From Halomonas sp. ALS9 (GTDB lineage Bacteria; Pseudomonadota; Gammaproteobacteria; Pseudomonadales; Halomonadaceae), in contig NZ_LXRG01000110.1 in the NCBI RefSeq assembly GCF_001651035.1, positions 248,001-312,000 of the forward strand: DNA of 64,000 nucleotides, read 5' to 3'. This document shows positions 52,688 through 60,310 of the stretch, one piece after another. Under the pieces are notes generated by a model. That model had not been told where the DNA came from, searched no databases, and saw only the letters and a list, made by a program, of their open reading frames with translations. How positions within the stretch are numbered: position 1 is the first letter of the stretch; every line of letters begins with the position of its first letter. The translations under genes were made by a program, and so were the position numbers.

Positions 52688-53953
52688 TCATTCGTCTGCA
52701 CCGAAAAGGTATGCACGTGCGCCGGCCTTATCAGGTGCATACTCGCGCGAGAGAAAGTCGCAGCAGTAGGCTTGTTTCGCCTCAGGCCAAGTGCGGTATT
52801 GACGGTAAAATTCGTTTTTATGGCAGATGAACAGCTGGCGGGTATCAAGGGGCGATAGCTCGGCTAGCAGCATATTGACGAGGTCTTTGTTCGCCGTGTT
52901 CGTCGCACGCATCAAGTAGAAATAGCTGGGGTGTTCCATCTCGATTCTGGGTTTGGCGCCGCGGGTTTCGGCCCACCGCATCATAGCCGCTAGGCCATCG
53001 TACTCATGGGGTAGCTCGCTTGCATAGCGTGAGGCGCGGCGCCGCATATCTGTATACGAGAGGCCCGTTACGTCCATTCCCTTTTGCGTTAGGATTTCTG
53101 CCAGTATAAAGGTGATTTTTTGGCGCAGGATATCGACTTCCTGGGTATCTCGCCCTTTGATAATGGGCTCGGCAAGCTGATTGTCTTGTAAAAATTGCCC
53201 TATCTTCTTGCGCTCATCCAGGCTCATTATTTGCTTAACTGGAAATTTCCCTAACGGTTTTTCGGTGCTGGCGATTAAAGCCGTGCTATCGATATCTTGA
53301 AAGAGATAAAGGCCGCCGAAATGCGCCGTCCAGAAGTTCTTTTGCTCAAATGCCGCATGTTCCAGTCGCACTGGGTTGCGTGAAATGTTGCCCGTACGCT
53401 TGACGGTATCGACCATATCGTCAATCAGGTCGTTATCGAACCAGCTGTCCTCTTCCTCCATAAAGCGATCGATTAGGGACTCCAAGCGCTCAGCTTCTGC
53501 GATGGTGCCCGTGGTCGTGTCGGCCTCAATGACGATGCGTCGAATATCAAATAGCCGTTCTGGTATAGCAACATCCAGCACAGAGTTTTCCAGCTCGCCC
53601 GCCACCGCATCGGTTGCTGTTAAGGCAAAAAGCTGCTGTTCGTTAGCATCGATAAAACGGCGCAGTATGTCTCGGTTGGTAGAGAACTTGGCGTTGAGAA
53701 GTGGGCAATACTTCTGCTCGATCGAGAGCAGGATAAACTGCCGATTGACGCCGCCGTGATTCAAATAGTAGTGATCTTCTAGCTCATCACCGATCTCCGG
53801 CGAATAGCCGGAGATATCGATATGGAACTCTGTCAGCGCAGTGGTTCTCCCGGTGAGATGCTGCAGTGCACGGCCATAACGCTCGACCAGCGCTTGCGAA
53901 CTGACATGAAAGAGGTTGCCAAACATCAGCCCCTTTTCGATCAAGCGTTTCAT
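52688..53953 (-). CDS. Uncharacterised soluble protein, cassette gene D
   Basis: 421 residues, no membrane segment or signal peptide. I do not recognise the family; it may be the one catalogued as DUF6638 (from memory, unverified). The sequence is a mixed alpha-beta region rich in acidic residues (MEEEDSWFDNDLIDDMVD), a helical middle (ILRQKITFILAEILTQKGM) and a C-terminus with aromatic and charged residues (FYRQYRTWPEAKQAYC). The stop of the AAA+ gene upstream overlaps this start by 4 bases, so the two proteins are probably made in equal amounts and act together. Confidence 0.75.
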   Translation of the reverse strand: MKRLIEKGLMFGNLFHVSSQALVERYGRALQHLTGRTTALTEFHIDISGYSPEIGDELEDHYYLNHGGVNRQFILLSIEQKYCPLLNAKFSTNRDILRRFIDANEQQLFALTATDAVAGELENSVLDVAIPERLFDIRRIVIEADTTTGTIAEAERLESLIDRFMEEEDSWFDNDLIDDMVDTVKRTGNISRNPVRLEHAAFEQKNFWTAHFGGLYLFQDIDSTALIASTEKPLGKFPVKQIMSLDERKKIGQFLQDNQLAEPIIKGRDTQEVDILRQKITFILAEILTQKGMDVTGLSYTDMRRRASRYASELPHEYDGLAAMMRWAETRGAKPRIEMEHPSYFYLMRATNTANKDLVNMLLAELSPLDTRQLFICHKNEFYRQYRTWPEAKQAYCCDFLSREYAPDKAGARAYLFGADE

Positions 53954-55896
53954 GTTTGCTGCTCCTCCAGGTAGCGCCGACGCGCCGCTTCCTGAAGACC
54001 TAGGTCGCGAACCATGGTGTCGATGGCAGCAGCATCGGATTTACCTGCATAACGGAATTCGCTGTCGGCGTAACGGTTGATCTCCTGTAGCACCATATCG
54101 GTGGTAATAGGAACCCTCAGCTCGGTAATCATGTTGGATTTTGTATCGTAATCTTTAAACAAGAAAAGCTCTGGGTTCTCCATCCATTCGTCCGGGAGCT
54201 CGAAATCCATCGAGCGCACCTTGACGGCATCAGTGATGTTCTTGATAGCGCGTCCGGTGAAGCGCTCGTCGGCCTCCTGAATGGCTTTCAGGTACGTGCC
54301 GAGCTTGGCGATGGTATCAAGCTCGCCGACTTGCGAATGAACACGATCAAAGACCGCCAGCAGTGCCTCTTCTTGAGGGCGGCTATGGGCTTGAAAAGAG
54401 TTGGCCACTGCCTTCTGGATTTCCTGGGCAGCGTAAAGCGCGTGCTCGCCCAGCGGTATCTGGTGATCCTTACCTAGCAGAAGGTGAAGAACGTCGATGT
54501 AATCTTCGCGGGTTTGCGGGCCATCGACCAAAAAGCGCGCACCGGAACGTTGGCGCAAGGCATCGTCGACGTTTTCGGGGTAGTTAGAAAACATGCCGAA
54601 GGAACAGTTGCCGCGCACGACCGTGTTAGCGCCCGCAAAGGCATCCATCAACACTGCAGTCACTTCCTGTTGGCCTGCGGAAGATTGACGATCTCCACGT
54701 TTTCCCGCGATCTGGTCGATATCATCGACGGTGCCGAAGCCGATAACACCTGGATCCATCAGGTTGCTGATGAATGCCTTAGCGTTTTGGCCGGATTTCC
54801 CCTGATAGCTGTCAATGTTGTCGATACCGAAATTTTGATAACGAAACGGATACCCAGCCGCCTGGCAGTAGTCGTTTAGTAACCCTGCCATCATCTGAAT
54901 CAAAGTGGTTTTACCTGTCCCTGGCTTACCGTCACCCATAAACGTGAAGATAAAACCACCCATCTCGGCGAAGGGGTTTAAGCGGCGCTCGAAATCGTAA
55001 GCCATCAACATTTTGGCGAGCCGCAGCGACTGGTATTTGGCAATATGGTTGCCCACCACCTCATGAGGCTTTTTGAAGGTCATGGTTAGCGTGGTGGATT
55101 TAGCTTTGGTGGCAGGCTCAAACCCACGCAGCGTCAGGTCATCGGCCTCTACACGCCAAACTGCGTCGCTAAACGGTGAGAGTCGCGGTGCACTTTGTGC
55201 GCGCAGCGCAACTTTTTCCATGCACTGCTCTGCAAAGGCACTGAGCGCTGCTGGCAGTTGGCTCTCATCGGTGGCATGCAGCGTAAGCTTTTGGTCGAGT
55301 TCCCAGAGCGTTCCGTTCAGGGCGAGGGGCGCATTGTCAGTTAGTAGCTCCGCTACCTCACCAATTTCGACGCTGGTCTCGTTAGTATGAGGTGCCATCA
55401 GGAAGGCCGTGGCATTGGCAAATACGTGCACGACAGCAAGTGCTTCGCCTGCCAGTAGCTGCGTAAATTCAGTTTTACGTGCGGTGTCCAGGGTGCCTGC
55501 CAAATTAGCCCGCTTAAGTTCGCTAAGGCCTGATGAATCAGCGTAGGCTTCGCCCACCGCCAATGCGATAGCCAATGCCCGTCTCAGTTGATGGAGAGCG
55601 GTGGCTTGGAGCGGTGAAACAAAAGGATCGTCTGTTTCGACCCCTTCGATGCGTGCGCGCAGATGTACGCCATCGGGGCGGGCGGTTGAACGGGTCACCA
55701 AGCCAGGCGTGGTTGAGCGCAAACGGCGAGTCTGACCGATACCGGGTGAGCGCTCTGGCGCTGCTGTTTGTTCTGAGGCCTGGGGTTTGGCCAACCGTGG
55801 CGTGTGGTCTATTCCTTCTAGCATCGTGGTGGCGGTGCCGTAATGCTTGCGAATATCCTCTTCTCGAAGTTCCATCTGGTCGCTGGTAAAACTCAT
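53950..55896 (-). CDS. AAA+ ATPase, cassette gene C
   Basis: 648 residues. The N-terminal 300 are helical with no motif I recognise. Walker A is GKPGTGKTT at about 323-331, Walker B-like IGFGTVDDID at about 385-394, sensor 1 Asn at 438 (FSNYPENVDDALRQR), and arginines at 448 and 450 in the finger position. The usual Walker B Glu is Asp (VDDID). The start at 55896 is chosen because GAGGA lies 6 bases upstream; earlier ATGs at 55935 and 55962 have no site. Overlaps gene D by 4 bases. Probably the motor of the cassette. Confidence 0.85.
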   Translation of the reverse strand: MSFTSDQMELREEDIRKHYGTATTMLEGIDHTPRLAKPQASEQTAAPERSPGIGQTRRLRSTTPGLVTRSTARPDGVHLRARIEGVETDDPFVSPLQATALHQLRRALAIALAVGEAYADSSGLSELKRANLAGTLDTARKTEFTQLLAGEALAVVHVFANATAFLMAPHTNETSVEIGEVAELLTDNAPLALNGTLWELDQKLTLHATDESQLPAALSAFAEQCMEKVALRAQSAPRLSPFSDAVWRVEADDLTLRGFEPATKAKSTTLTMTFKKPHEVVGNHIAKYQSLRLAKMLMAYDFERRLNPFAEMGGFIFTFMGDGKPGTGKTTLIQMMAGLLNDYCQAAGYPFRYQNFGIDNIDSYQGKSGQNAKAFISNLMDPGVIGFGTVDDIDQIAGKRGDRQSSAGQQEVTAVLMDAFAGANTVVRGNCSFGMFSNYPENVDDALRQRSGARFLVDGPQTREDYIDVLHLLLGKDHQIPLGEHALYAAQEIQKAVANSFQAHSRPQEEALLAVFDRVHSQVGELDTIAKLGTYLKAIQEADERFTGRAIKNITDAVKVRSMDFELPDEWMENPELFLFKDYDTKSNMITELRVPITTDMVLQEINRYADSEFRYAGKSDAAAIDTMVRDLGLQEAARRRYLEEQQT

Positions 55897-56013
55897 GACA
55901 TCCTCGGTTATAGGGCTATCCTGCCCTAATGACATTGCTTCAATACCGTTAGCGCGCAACATTGCTGCTTGTATCTGTGGGCGCCAGGATCGGTAATTTT
56001 GATTTGCGGTAAT

Positions 56014-57135
56014 TTAGTAACTCAGTACTTGCCCCTTCGGGCTAACCACAAACTTGCGCACATCTAGAAAGCCAGGGGGATCAAGCTCGGCAAGCACTTG
56101 AAAAGGGTGCTGCGGCAATATAATGGCGCGCTCTGTGCGCGTGGCACCGGTATCAACTCCTCGACTGCCGAAGGGGTCAAGGGCAAAAACTTCGCGCTCT
56201 ACTTTGCTGAACCAACCAGCGCGCTCCTCGCGCACCTGTTCGCTATTTAATTCTTCAAGCGTCCAAGCGAGCGCCCAGTCTTGGCCCTCCTGGGTAGCTG
56301 CCTGTTCAAGCACTTGATGCAAGGGGCCTGACTGCTCGGTATAAGCCGACGAGTACATCGGGCCTAGGTGGTAGCGGCTCAACTGTTTGGGGTGAAGGTC
56401 ACTGAAATCCTTATCGAAGCCCTGCGCGATAGTAAGTAGCTTCAAACCCACTAAAGATTGCGACATAAGATGTGACTGCACCTGGGGCCAACGGCTTTGA
56501 TCCTGGGGCAGGGGCGTCTTGCCACTATCTTCCAGCTCTACCAAATAGATGACGGGTAGGTTGACTTGGCTGTCGTAAACCGCCCAATGGATAAGGAATT
56601 GGCGGCGGCCATTGTCGCTGGTGCCCTGCCAAACAAGGCTTGGATCATTGCGTGCCCAAAACAGGCCGCCTTTCGTCAGCGTCTCATAGTAAAGACGCTG
56701 CGACAGCGCAAACTGTAGCTTGGTGGGTGTTTGTCGTTCAGTAAGAATGGTGTGAAGCATTTGCTTCTTCAGGGACTTCTCAGAAGGCAGGCTGGCAAGA
56801 TGAAGCGCCGCTTGATGAACATCATTGCCCATGGTTAACAGTTCGGATGCCACCGGGAAGCCGCTGTCCCGCTTATCCATCGTCAGGCTATCCATCGGAG
56901 GGCCTTGCTCATTGCCGACGAGTAGATATTTCATGCTCAATGCCTTAAAAGTACGGTTCAGTCTAATTAGATAGTCCGTTAATACCTTGGCATTGGTTTT
57001 GGTAAGCCTTCCTTCTGCCTGCAGCGTGACCGCAGTTCTAGCGAGGTAATGGATAATATGCTCGAACTTGCGAAAATAACGACGCGAGGCAAAAGGGTCT
57101 GCCAAGTCAGTATGATCGCGGCTAAGCTCTGTCAT
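56014..57135 (-). CDS. Uncharacterised protein, cassette gene B
   Basis: 373 residues, soluble, family not recognised. An N-terminal helical stretch (SRRYFRKFEHIIHYLARTAV) is followed by a mixed beta region (LIHWAVYDSQVNLPVIYLVELED) and a short C-terminal beta tail. No catalytic motif is apparent. The ATG has GAGAGGG upstream. A hairpin-rich gap of 143 bases separates it from gene A, and 117 bases from gene C. Function can only be guessed from the association with the AAA+ ATPase. Confidence 0.7.
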   Translation of the reverse strand: MTELSRDHTDLADPFASRRYFRKFEHIIHYLARTAVTLQAEGRLTKTNAKVLTDYLIRLNRTFKALSMKYLLVGNEQGPPMDSLTMDKRDSGFPVASELLTMGNDVHQAALHLASLPSEKSLKKQMLHTILTERQTPTKLQFALSQRLYYETLTKGGLFWARNDPSLVWQGTSDNGRRQFLIHWAVYDSQVNLPVIYLVELEDSGKTPLPQDQSRWPQVQSHLMSQSLVGLKLLTIAQGFDKDFSDLHPKQLSRYHLGPMYSSAYTEQSGPLHQVLEQAATQEGQDWALAWTLEELNSEQVREERAGWFSKVEREVFALDPFGSRGVDTGATRTERAIILPQHPFQVLAELDPPGFLDVRKFVVSPKGQVLSY

Positions 57136-57146
57136 TGGTTTCCCTC

Positions 57147-57226
57147 TCGAGAACAGGCGTGTTCTCGATCATCCTTTCGTTGACTAAGAGCGCCAATCGG
57201 CGCATTGGGTGGTATTCACCCAATGC
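57147..57226 (-). promoter_or_regulatory. Cluster of hairpins between cassette genes A and B
   Basis: Perfect stems at 57202-57226 (GCATTGGGTG/CACCCAATGC, 10 bp) and 57147-57168 (TCGAGAACA/TGTTCTCGA, 9 bp), and between them 57190-57203 (GCGCC/GGCGC), the last overlapping the first by two bases. No T run. Possible RNA processing or attenuation site that would favour gene A. Confidence 0.55.
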
Positions 57227-57278
57227 TGATTGATCACTCTGTTAATAAGCTGTGTTGGGGGCAAAGATTGGGCGAAGA

Positions 57279-58361
57279 TTAGCCCCCGTACAGGTTCTTA
57301 TCATGCTTCTCAACGATGGCGGAGAAACGACGGGCAAAACGGTCGTCGGCTTTGGCTTTTTTCTCAATAATGTCGCGAGCAAATACCATGCTGTCTTCAT
57401 GCGCTTCCATCATGTCGGCCATGCGCTGATTTGTAGCTGCACCAATACCCGCCATCGCTGTTTGTGCTTCCTTGTCGGTCTCAACACCGATTTCGTTGAT
57501 GCGGTGGGCGACTTCCTGTTGCTGGGCCGTTTTGAGCGACTTCGTCAGTGCGTCATAAAGCACAACGCGCTGCTGGGTATCCGTCTGTAGTTTATTGATT
57601 AGCACCATTTGGGTAGCCGCTTGGTTTTGCAAGCTATCGACCCAGGTTTTACCCTTTTCGACATAGCGCTCAAGCGTCTGAGATTTCGCGATTTTGACCT
57701 GCTCTAGCTGTACCAGCGCATTATATTTTTCGTTCAGACCGGCCAGTTCAGATTCAAGCTGGGTGCGTGAAGTAGCATCCTGCTCTACAGAGATTTTGTT
57801 TTCCAACTCAACAATTGCTGGGTCAAGTTTCACTAACTCAGCGCGAGCGGCTTCAAGCTCGTGTACCGTCGCCTCGCGGTCGTCAAGAGTGGAAGTGAGG
57901 TTTTGTTGAACTTTTTCCTGCTGTTCTTGTAATGTTTCTAGCTGGTCTTTTAATAGGCTGACAATAATGTCTGATTTAGAAATCAGGTCTTGCAGCTTAT
58001 CGTCGATATTTGCACCACGAATACGCTCTTGACGCAGTGATTCAGACTTTCCTTTACTGAAAATACCGACAAAGTTTTCCCAGCTTGATTTCGAACGCAT
58101 GCCGTCAAAATCTTTCGAAAATGCCGCGGTGGTATCGTCCAAACCCATAATAAGTTCGGCGATGTTGGCGTTCATCAGATCAGCGTGAGCCTGCACATCA
58201 TCAAGAGTGGCATTCTCGATATCAAGACCAATATCTTCACCAGCCTCAATTTTTTCTCGCGCGGTGTCCAATTGCGATGTCACTGCAGATATCTTGGCTT
58301 TGGAAGCCTTAACAGTATCTTGCGAGTCCTGGATCATTTTGTCGAATTGAGATGCACTCAT
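57279..58361 (-). CDS. Coiled-coil protein with TelA-like layout, cassette gene A
   Basis: 360 residues, no membrane helix. An alpha-helical coiled coil covers most of the length, strongest at about 130-250 (LKDQLETLQEQQEKVQQNL, ARAELVKLDPAIVELENK). The layout and the C-terminal helical half (LERYVEKGKTWVDSLQNQA) resemble TelA/KlaA toxic anion resistance proteins, but I cannot confirm homology by eye. The ATG lies 8 bases after AAGGA. First gene of the cassette, 40 bases downstream of the predicted transcription start. Confidence 0.75.
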   Translation of the reverse strand: MSASQFDKMIQDSQDTVKASKAKISAVTSQLDTAREKIEAGEDIGLDIENATLDDVQAHADLMNANIAELIMGLDDTTAAFSKDFDGMRSKSSWENFVGIFSKGKSESLRQERIRGANIDDKLQDLISKSDIIVSLLKDQLETLQEQQEKVQQNLTSTLDDREATVHELEAARAELVKLDPAIVELENKISVEQDATSRTQLESELAGLNEKYNALVQLEQVKIAKSQTLERYVEKGKTWVDSLQNQAATQMVLINKLQTDTQQRVVLYDALTKSLKTAQQQEVAHRINEIGVETDKEAQTAMAGIGAATNQRMADMMEAHEDSMVFARDIIEKKAKADDRFARRFSAIVEKHDKNLYGG

Positions 58362-58407
58362 GATTTCGTCCTTAATGAAGTATGGTGAAGATCCTTATAA
58401 AAGAGGC

Positions 58408-58437
58408 TTTATAGGTGATTTTAGTTTCACATGTCAA
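58408..58437 (-). promoter_or_regulatory. Near-consensus sigma70 promoter of the cassette
   Basis: On the minus strand TTGACA (58437-58432), an 18-base spacer and TATAAA (58413-58408). Predicted start near 58400, giving a leader of about 40 bases to gene A. Confidence 0.75.
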
Positions 58438-58467
58438 TGTTATACAGCTTAAAAAGGTCGATGAAAT

Positions 58468-58487
58468 CCGGGCAATTAGTTGCCCGG
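58468..58487. repeat. Perfect inverted repeat near the cassette promoter
   Basis: CCGGGCAA (58468-58475) and TTGCCCGG (58480-58487), 8-bp arms with a TTAG loop. It lies 31 bases upstream of the -35 of the cassette. Could be an operator; no T run on either side. Confidence 0.45.
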
Positions 58488-58648
58488 CAATGAAGCAATA
58501 AGCGTATATCCGTAATAATAAAGGCGTGGAGTAACGGCAGAAAAAAAGTCTGTTTATACTTCGTTTACAAAAAAAAATGCAATTTTACGCAGTCTTTTCA
58601 AAAACACTTCGTGGCTCCTCTCCGTTAACCTGGGGGCATTCGAGGGCA

Positions 58649-58705
58649 AGGCTAATGAGCGCTTGCTAGCAATGCCACACAGTTTCTGCAGCGCTAGGTT
58701 AGCCT
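58649..58705 (+). promoter_or_regulatory. Leader hairpin before doeC
   Basis: AGGCTAA (58649) pairs with TTAGCCT (58699), and AGCGCT (58658) with AGCGCT (58690), leaving a loop with a TGCTAGCA palindrome. It ends 12 bases before the doeC ribosome site AAGGAG. Confidence 0.5.
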
Positions 58706-58729
58706 GACTGCATTTAAGGAGAGGTTCCC

Positions 58730-60226
58730 ATGACCACACTTTCGACCACGCTCGCCAAGCGCCTGGAAGATCCGCGTCTGTTCCGGCAGTACGCCTACGT
58801 GAACGGCAAGTGGACCCACGGGGAAGGCGGTCGCGAAGAGGCGGTGTACGACCCCGCTACCAATGAAGTGATTGGCCATATCCCGCTTTTAGAAGCCGAG
58901 CAGATTACCGCTGCGGTCGATGCCGCGGAAGACGCATTTGTGCAGTGGCGGGCACTGCGCGCGGATGAGCGTTGCGAGAAACTGTTGGCATGGTATGACT
59001 TGATTCAAGCCAACCGCGAAGACCTGGCTACCATCATGACGCTGGAGCAGGGCAAGCCGCTGCCCGATGCCCGTGGTGAGGTCGAGTACGGTGCCAGCTT
59101 CGTGCGCTGGTTCGCTGAAGAAGGTAAACGTACTTACGGCGAAACTATTCCTAGCCATATCCCCAACGCATCACTCGGTACCATTAAAGAGCCGGTCGGC
59201 ATTGCGGCGATGATTACGCCGTGGAACTTCCCGCTGGCGATGATTACCCGTAAAGCCGCTGCGGCGCTGGCGGCGGGCTGCCCGGTGATCGTCAAACCCG
59301 CCAATGAAACGCCATATTCTGCTTTAGCGCTGGCGGAGTTGGCCGAGCGTGCGGGGATTCCAGCGGGGATTTTCAACGTGGTGCTGGGCGACCCGGCGGA
59401 AGTCTCGAAGATTCTCTGCGCTGAGTCGCGCATTCGGGCGTTGTCATTCACCGGTTCCACCCGAGTCGGTCGCCTGCTCATTGAGCAGAGCGCCAACACC
59501 GTCAAGCGGCTCTCCCTGGAATTAGGTGGCAACGCGCCCTTTATCGTGGGGCCAGATATGGATCCTAAAGAGGCGGCCTTCGCAGCAATCGACGCCAAGT
59601 TCCAAACCGCGGGGCAGGACTGCTTGGCCGCCAACCGTATTCTGGTTCACGAATCCATCCATGATGAATTTGTCGAGTATTTCAGCGAGCGTATGCTGGC
59701 GCTAACCTTGGGCAACGGGTTGCAGAGTGAGATTGATCTTGGCCCGCTGATTCACCGCCAGGCGGTGGAAAAAGCGGCCGCGATTGTCGATGACGCTGTT
59801 TCCAAGGGTGCCACTATGATCGGTGGTGATCAAAGCCAGGCGCCCGGTGAGAACTTCTTTATGCCGGTGATGCTGACCGGCGTAACGCCAAAAATGAAGG
59901 TATGGCGGGAAGAGAACTTCGCGCCGGTGGCTGGTATTACCGCTTACAGCACCGATGACGAAGTGATTGAGATGGCCAACGACACCGAGTACGGCCTCGC
60001 TGCGTACATCTACACCCACGATATTCGCCGCATCTGGAAGCTAATGCGCGCGCTGGAATACGGCATGGTCAGCGTCAACTCCGTTAAGATGACCGGCCCG
60101 CCAGTGCCGTTTGGCGGCGTAAAGCAGTCTGGCCTTGGCCGTGAAGGCGGCGCTACCGGCATCGATGAGTATCTGGAAACGAAGTATTACTGCCTGGGCG
60201 CGCTGGGTTCCGTCTCCGGTAGCTAG
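58730..60226 (+). CDS. doeC: Aspartate-semialdehyde dehydrogenase DoeC (ectoine catabolism)
   Basis: 498 residues, ALDH superfamily, succinate-semialdehyde dehydrogenase-like. Motifs: ITPWNFP, VIVKPANETP, Glu264 (LELGGNAP) and catalytic Cys298 (TAGQDCLA). It lies directly before a class III aminotransferase, the doeC-doeD pair of ectoine degradation, so the substrate is taken to be aspartate semialdehyde, formed from diaminobutyrate by DoeD. It would give aspartate. The ATG follows AAGGAGAGG. It is transcribed away from the minus-strand cassette that separates it from doeABX. A GabD-type role cannot be excluded. Confidence 0.88.
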   Translation: MTTLSTTLAKRLEDPRLFRQYAYVNGKWTHGEGGREEAVYDPATNEVIGHIPLLEAEQITAAVDAAEDAFVQWRALRADERCEKLLAWYDLIQANREDLATIMTLEQGKPLPDARGEVEYGASFVRWFAEEGKRTYGETIPSHIPNASLGTIKEPVGIAAMITPWNFPLAMITRKAAAALAAGCPVIVKPANETPYSALALAELAERAGIPAGIFNVVLGDPAEVSKILCAESRIRALSFTGSTRVGRLLIEQSANTVKRLSLELGGNAPFIVGPDMDPKEAAFAAIDAKFQTAGQDCLAANRILVHESIHDEFVEYFSERMLALTLGNGLQSEIDLGPLIHRQAVEKAAAIVDDAVSKGATMIGGDQSQAPGENFFMPVMLTGVTPKMKVWREENFAPVAGITAYSTDDEVIEMANDTEYGLAAYIYTHDIRRIWKLMRALEYGMVSVNSVKMTGPPVPFGGVKQSGLGREGGATGIDEYLETKYYCLGALGSVSGS

Positions 60227-60267
60227 CGGCGCTTTTATTCCCAGCCGTAAGCAAACCTTTAAAATGC

Positions 60268-60291
60268 CCTCCCCAAACATTGGGGAGGTTT
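60268..60291 (+). terminator. Intercistronic hairpin between doeC and doeD
   Basis: CCTCCCCAA (60268-60276) pairs with TTGGGGAGG (60280-60288) across an ACA loop, followed by only three T. Could attenuate or stabilise; a true terminator is uncertain. Confidence 0.4.
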
Positions 60292-60310
60292 ACTGTATAG
60301 AGAGAACGCT

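Larger units (their letters stand above)
58362..58729. other. Divergent control region between the cassette and doeC
   Basis: 368 bases without a gene and AT-rich between 58380 and 58600. It holds the cassette promoter (58408-58437), a CCGGGCAA/TTGCCCGG hairpin (58468-58487), and a leader hairpin before doeC (58649-58705). An A-rich run is at 58568-58577. Confidence 0.6.

Noticed and set aside
52648-52848. N-terminal extension of the 88-residue cassette membrane protein
   Set aside because: It overlaps the preceding gene, has a cysteine- and basic-rich composition unlike a membrane protein, and the GTG at 52647 has an ideal ribosome site.
55897-55962. Longer N-terminus of the AAA+ ATPase
   Set aside because: The upstream ATG codons lack a ribosome site while the ATG at 55896 has GAGGA at good spacing.
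51724-58361. Prophage or integrative element
   Set aside because: No integrase, repeats at the ends, tRNA or phage structural gene; cassette flanks are intact ectoine genes.
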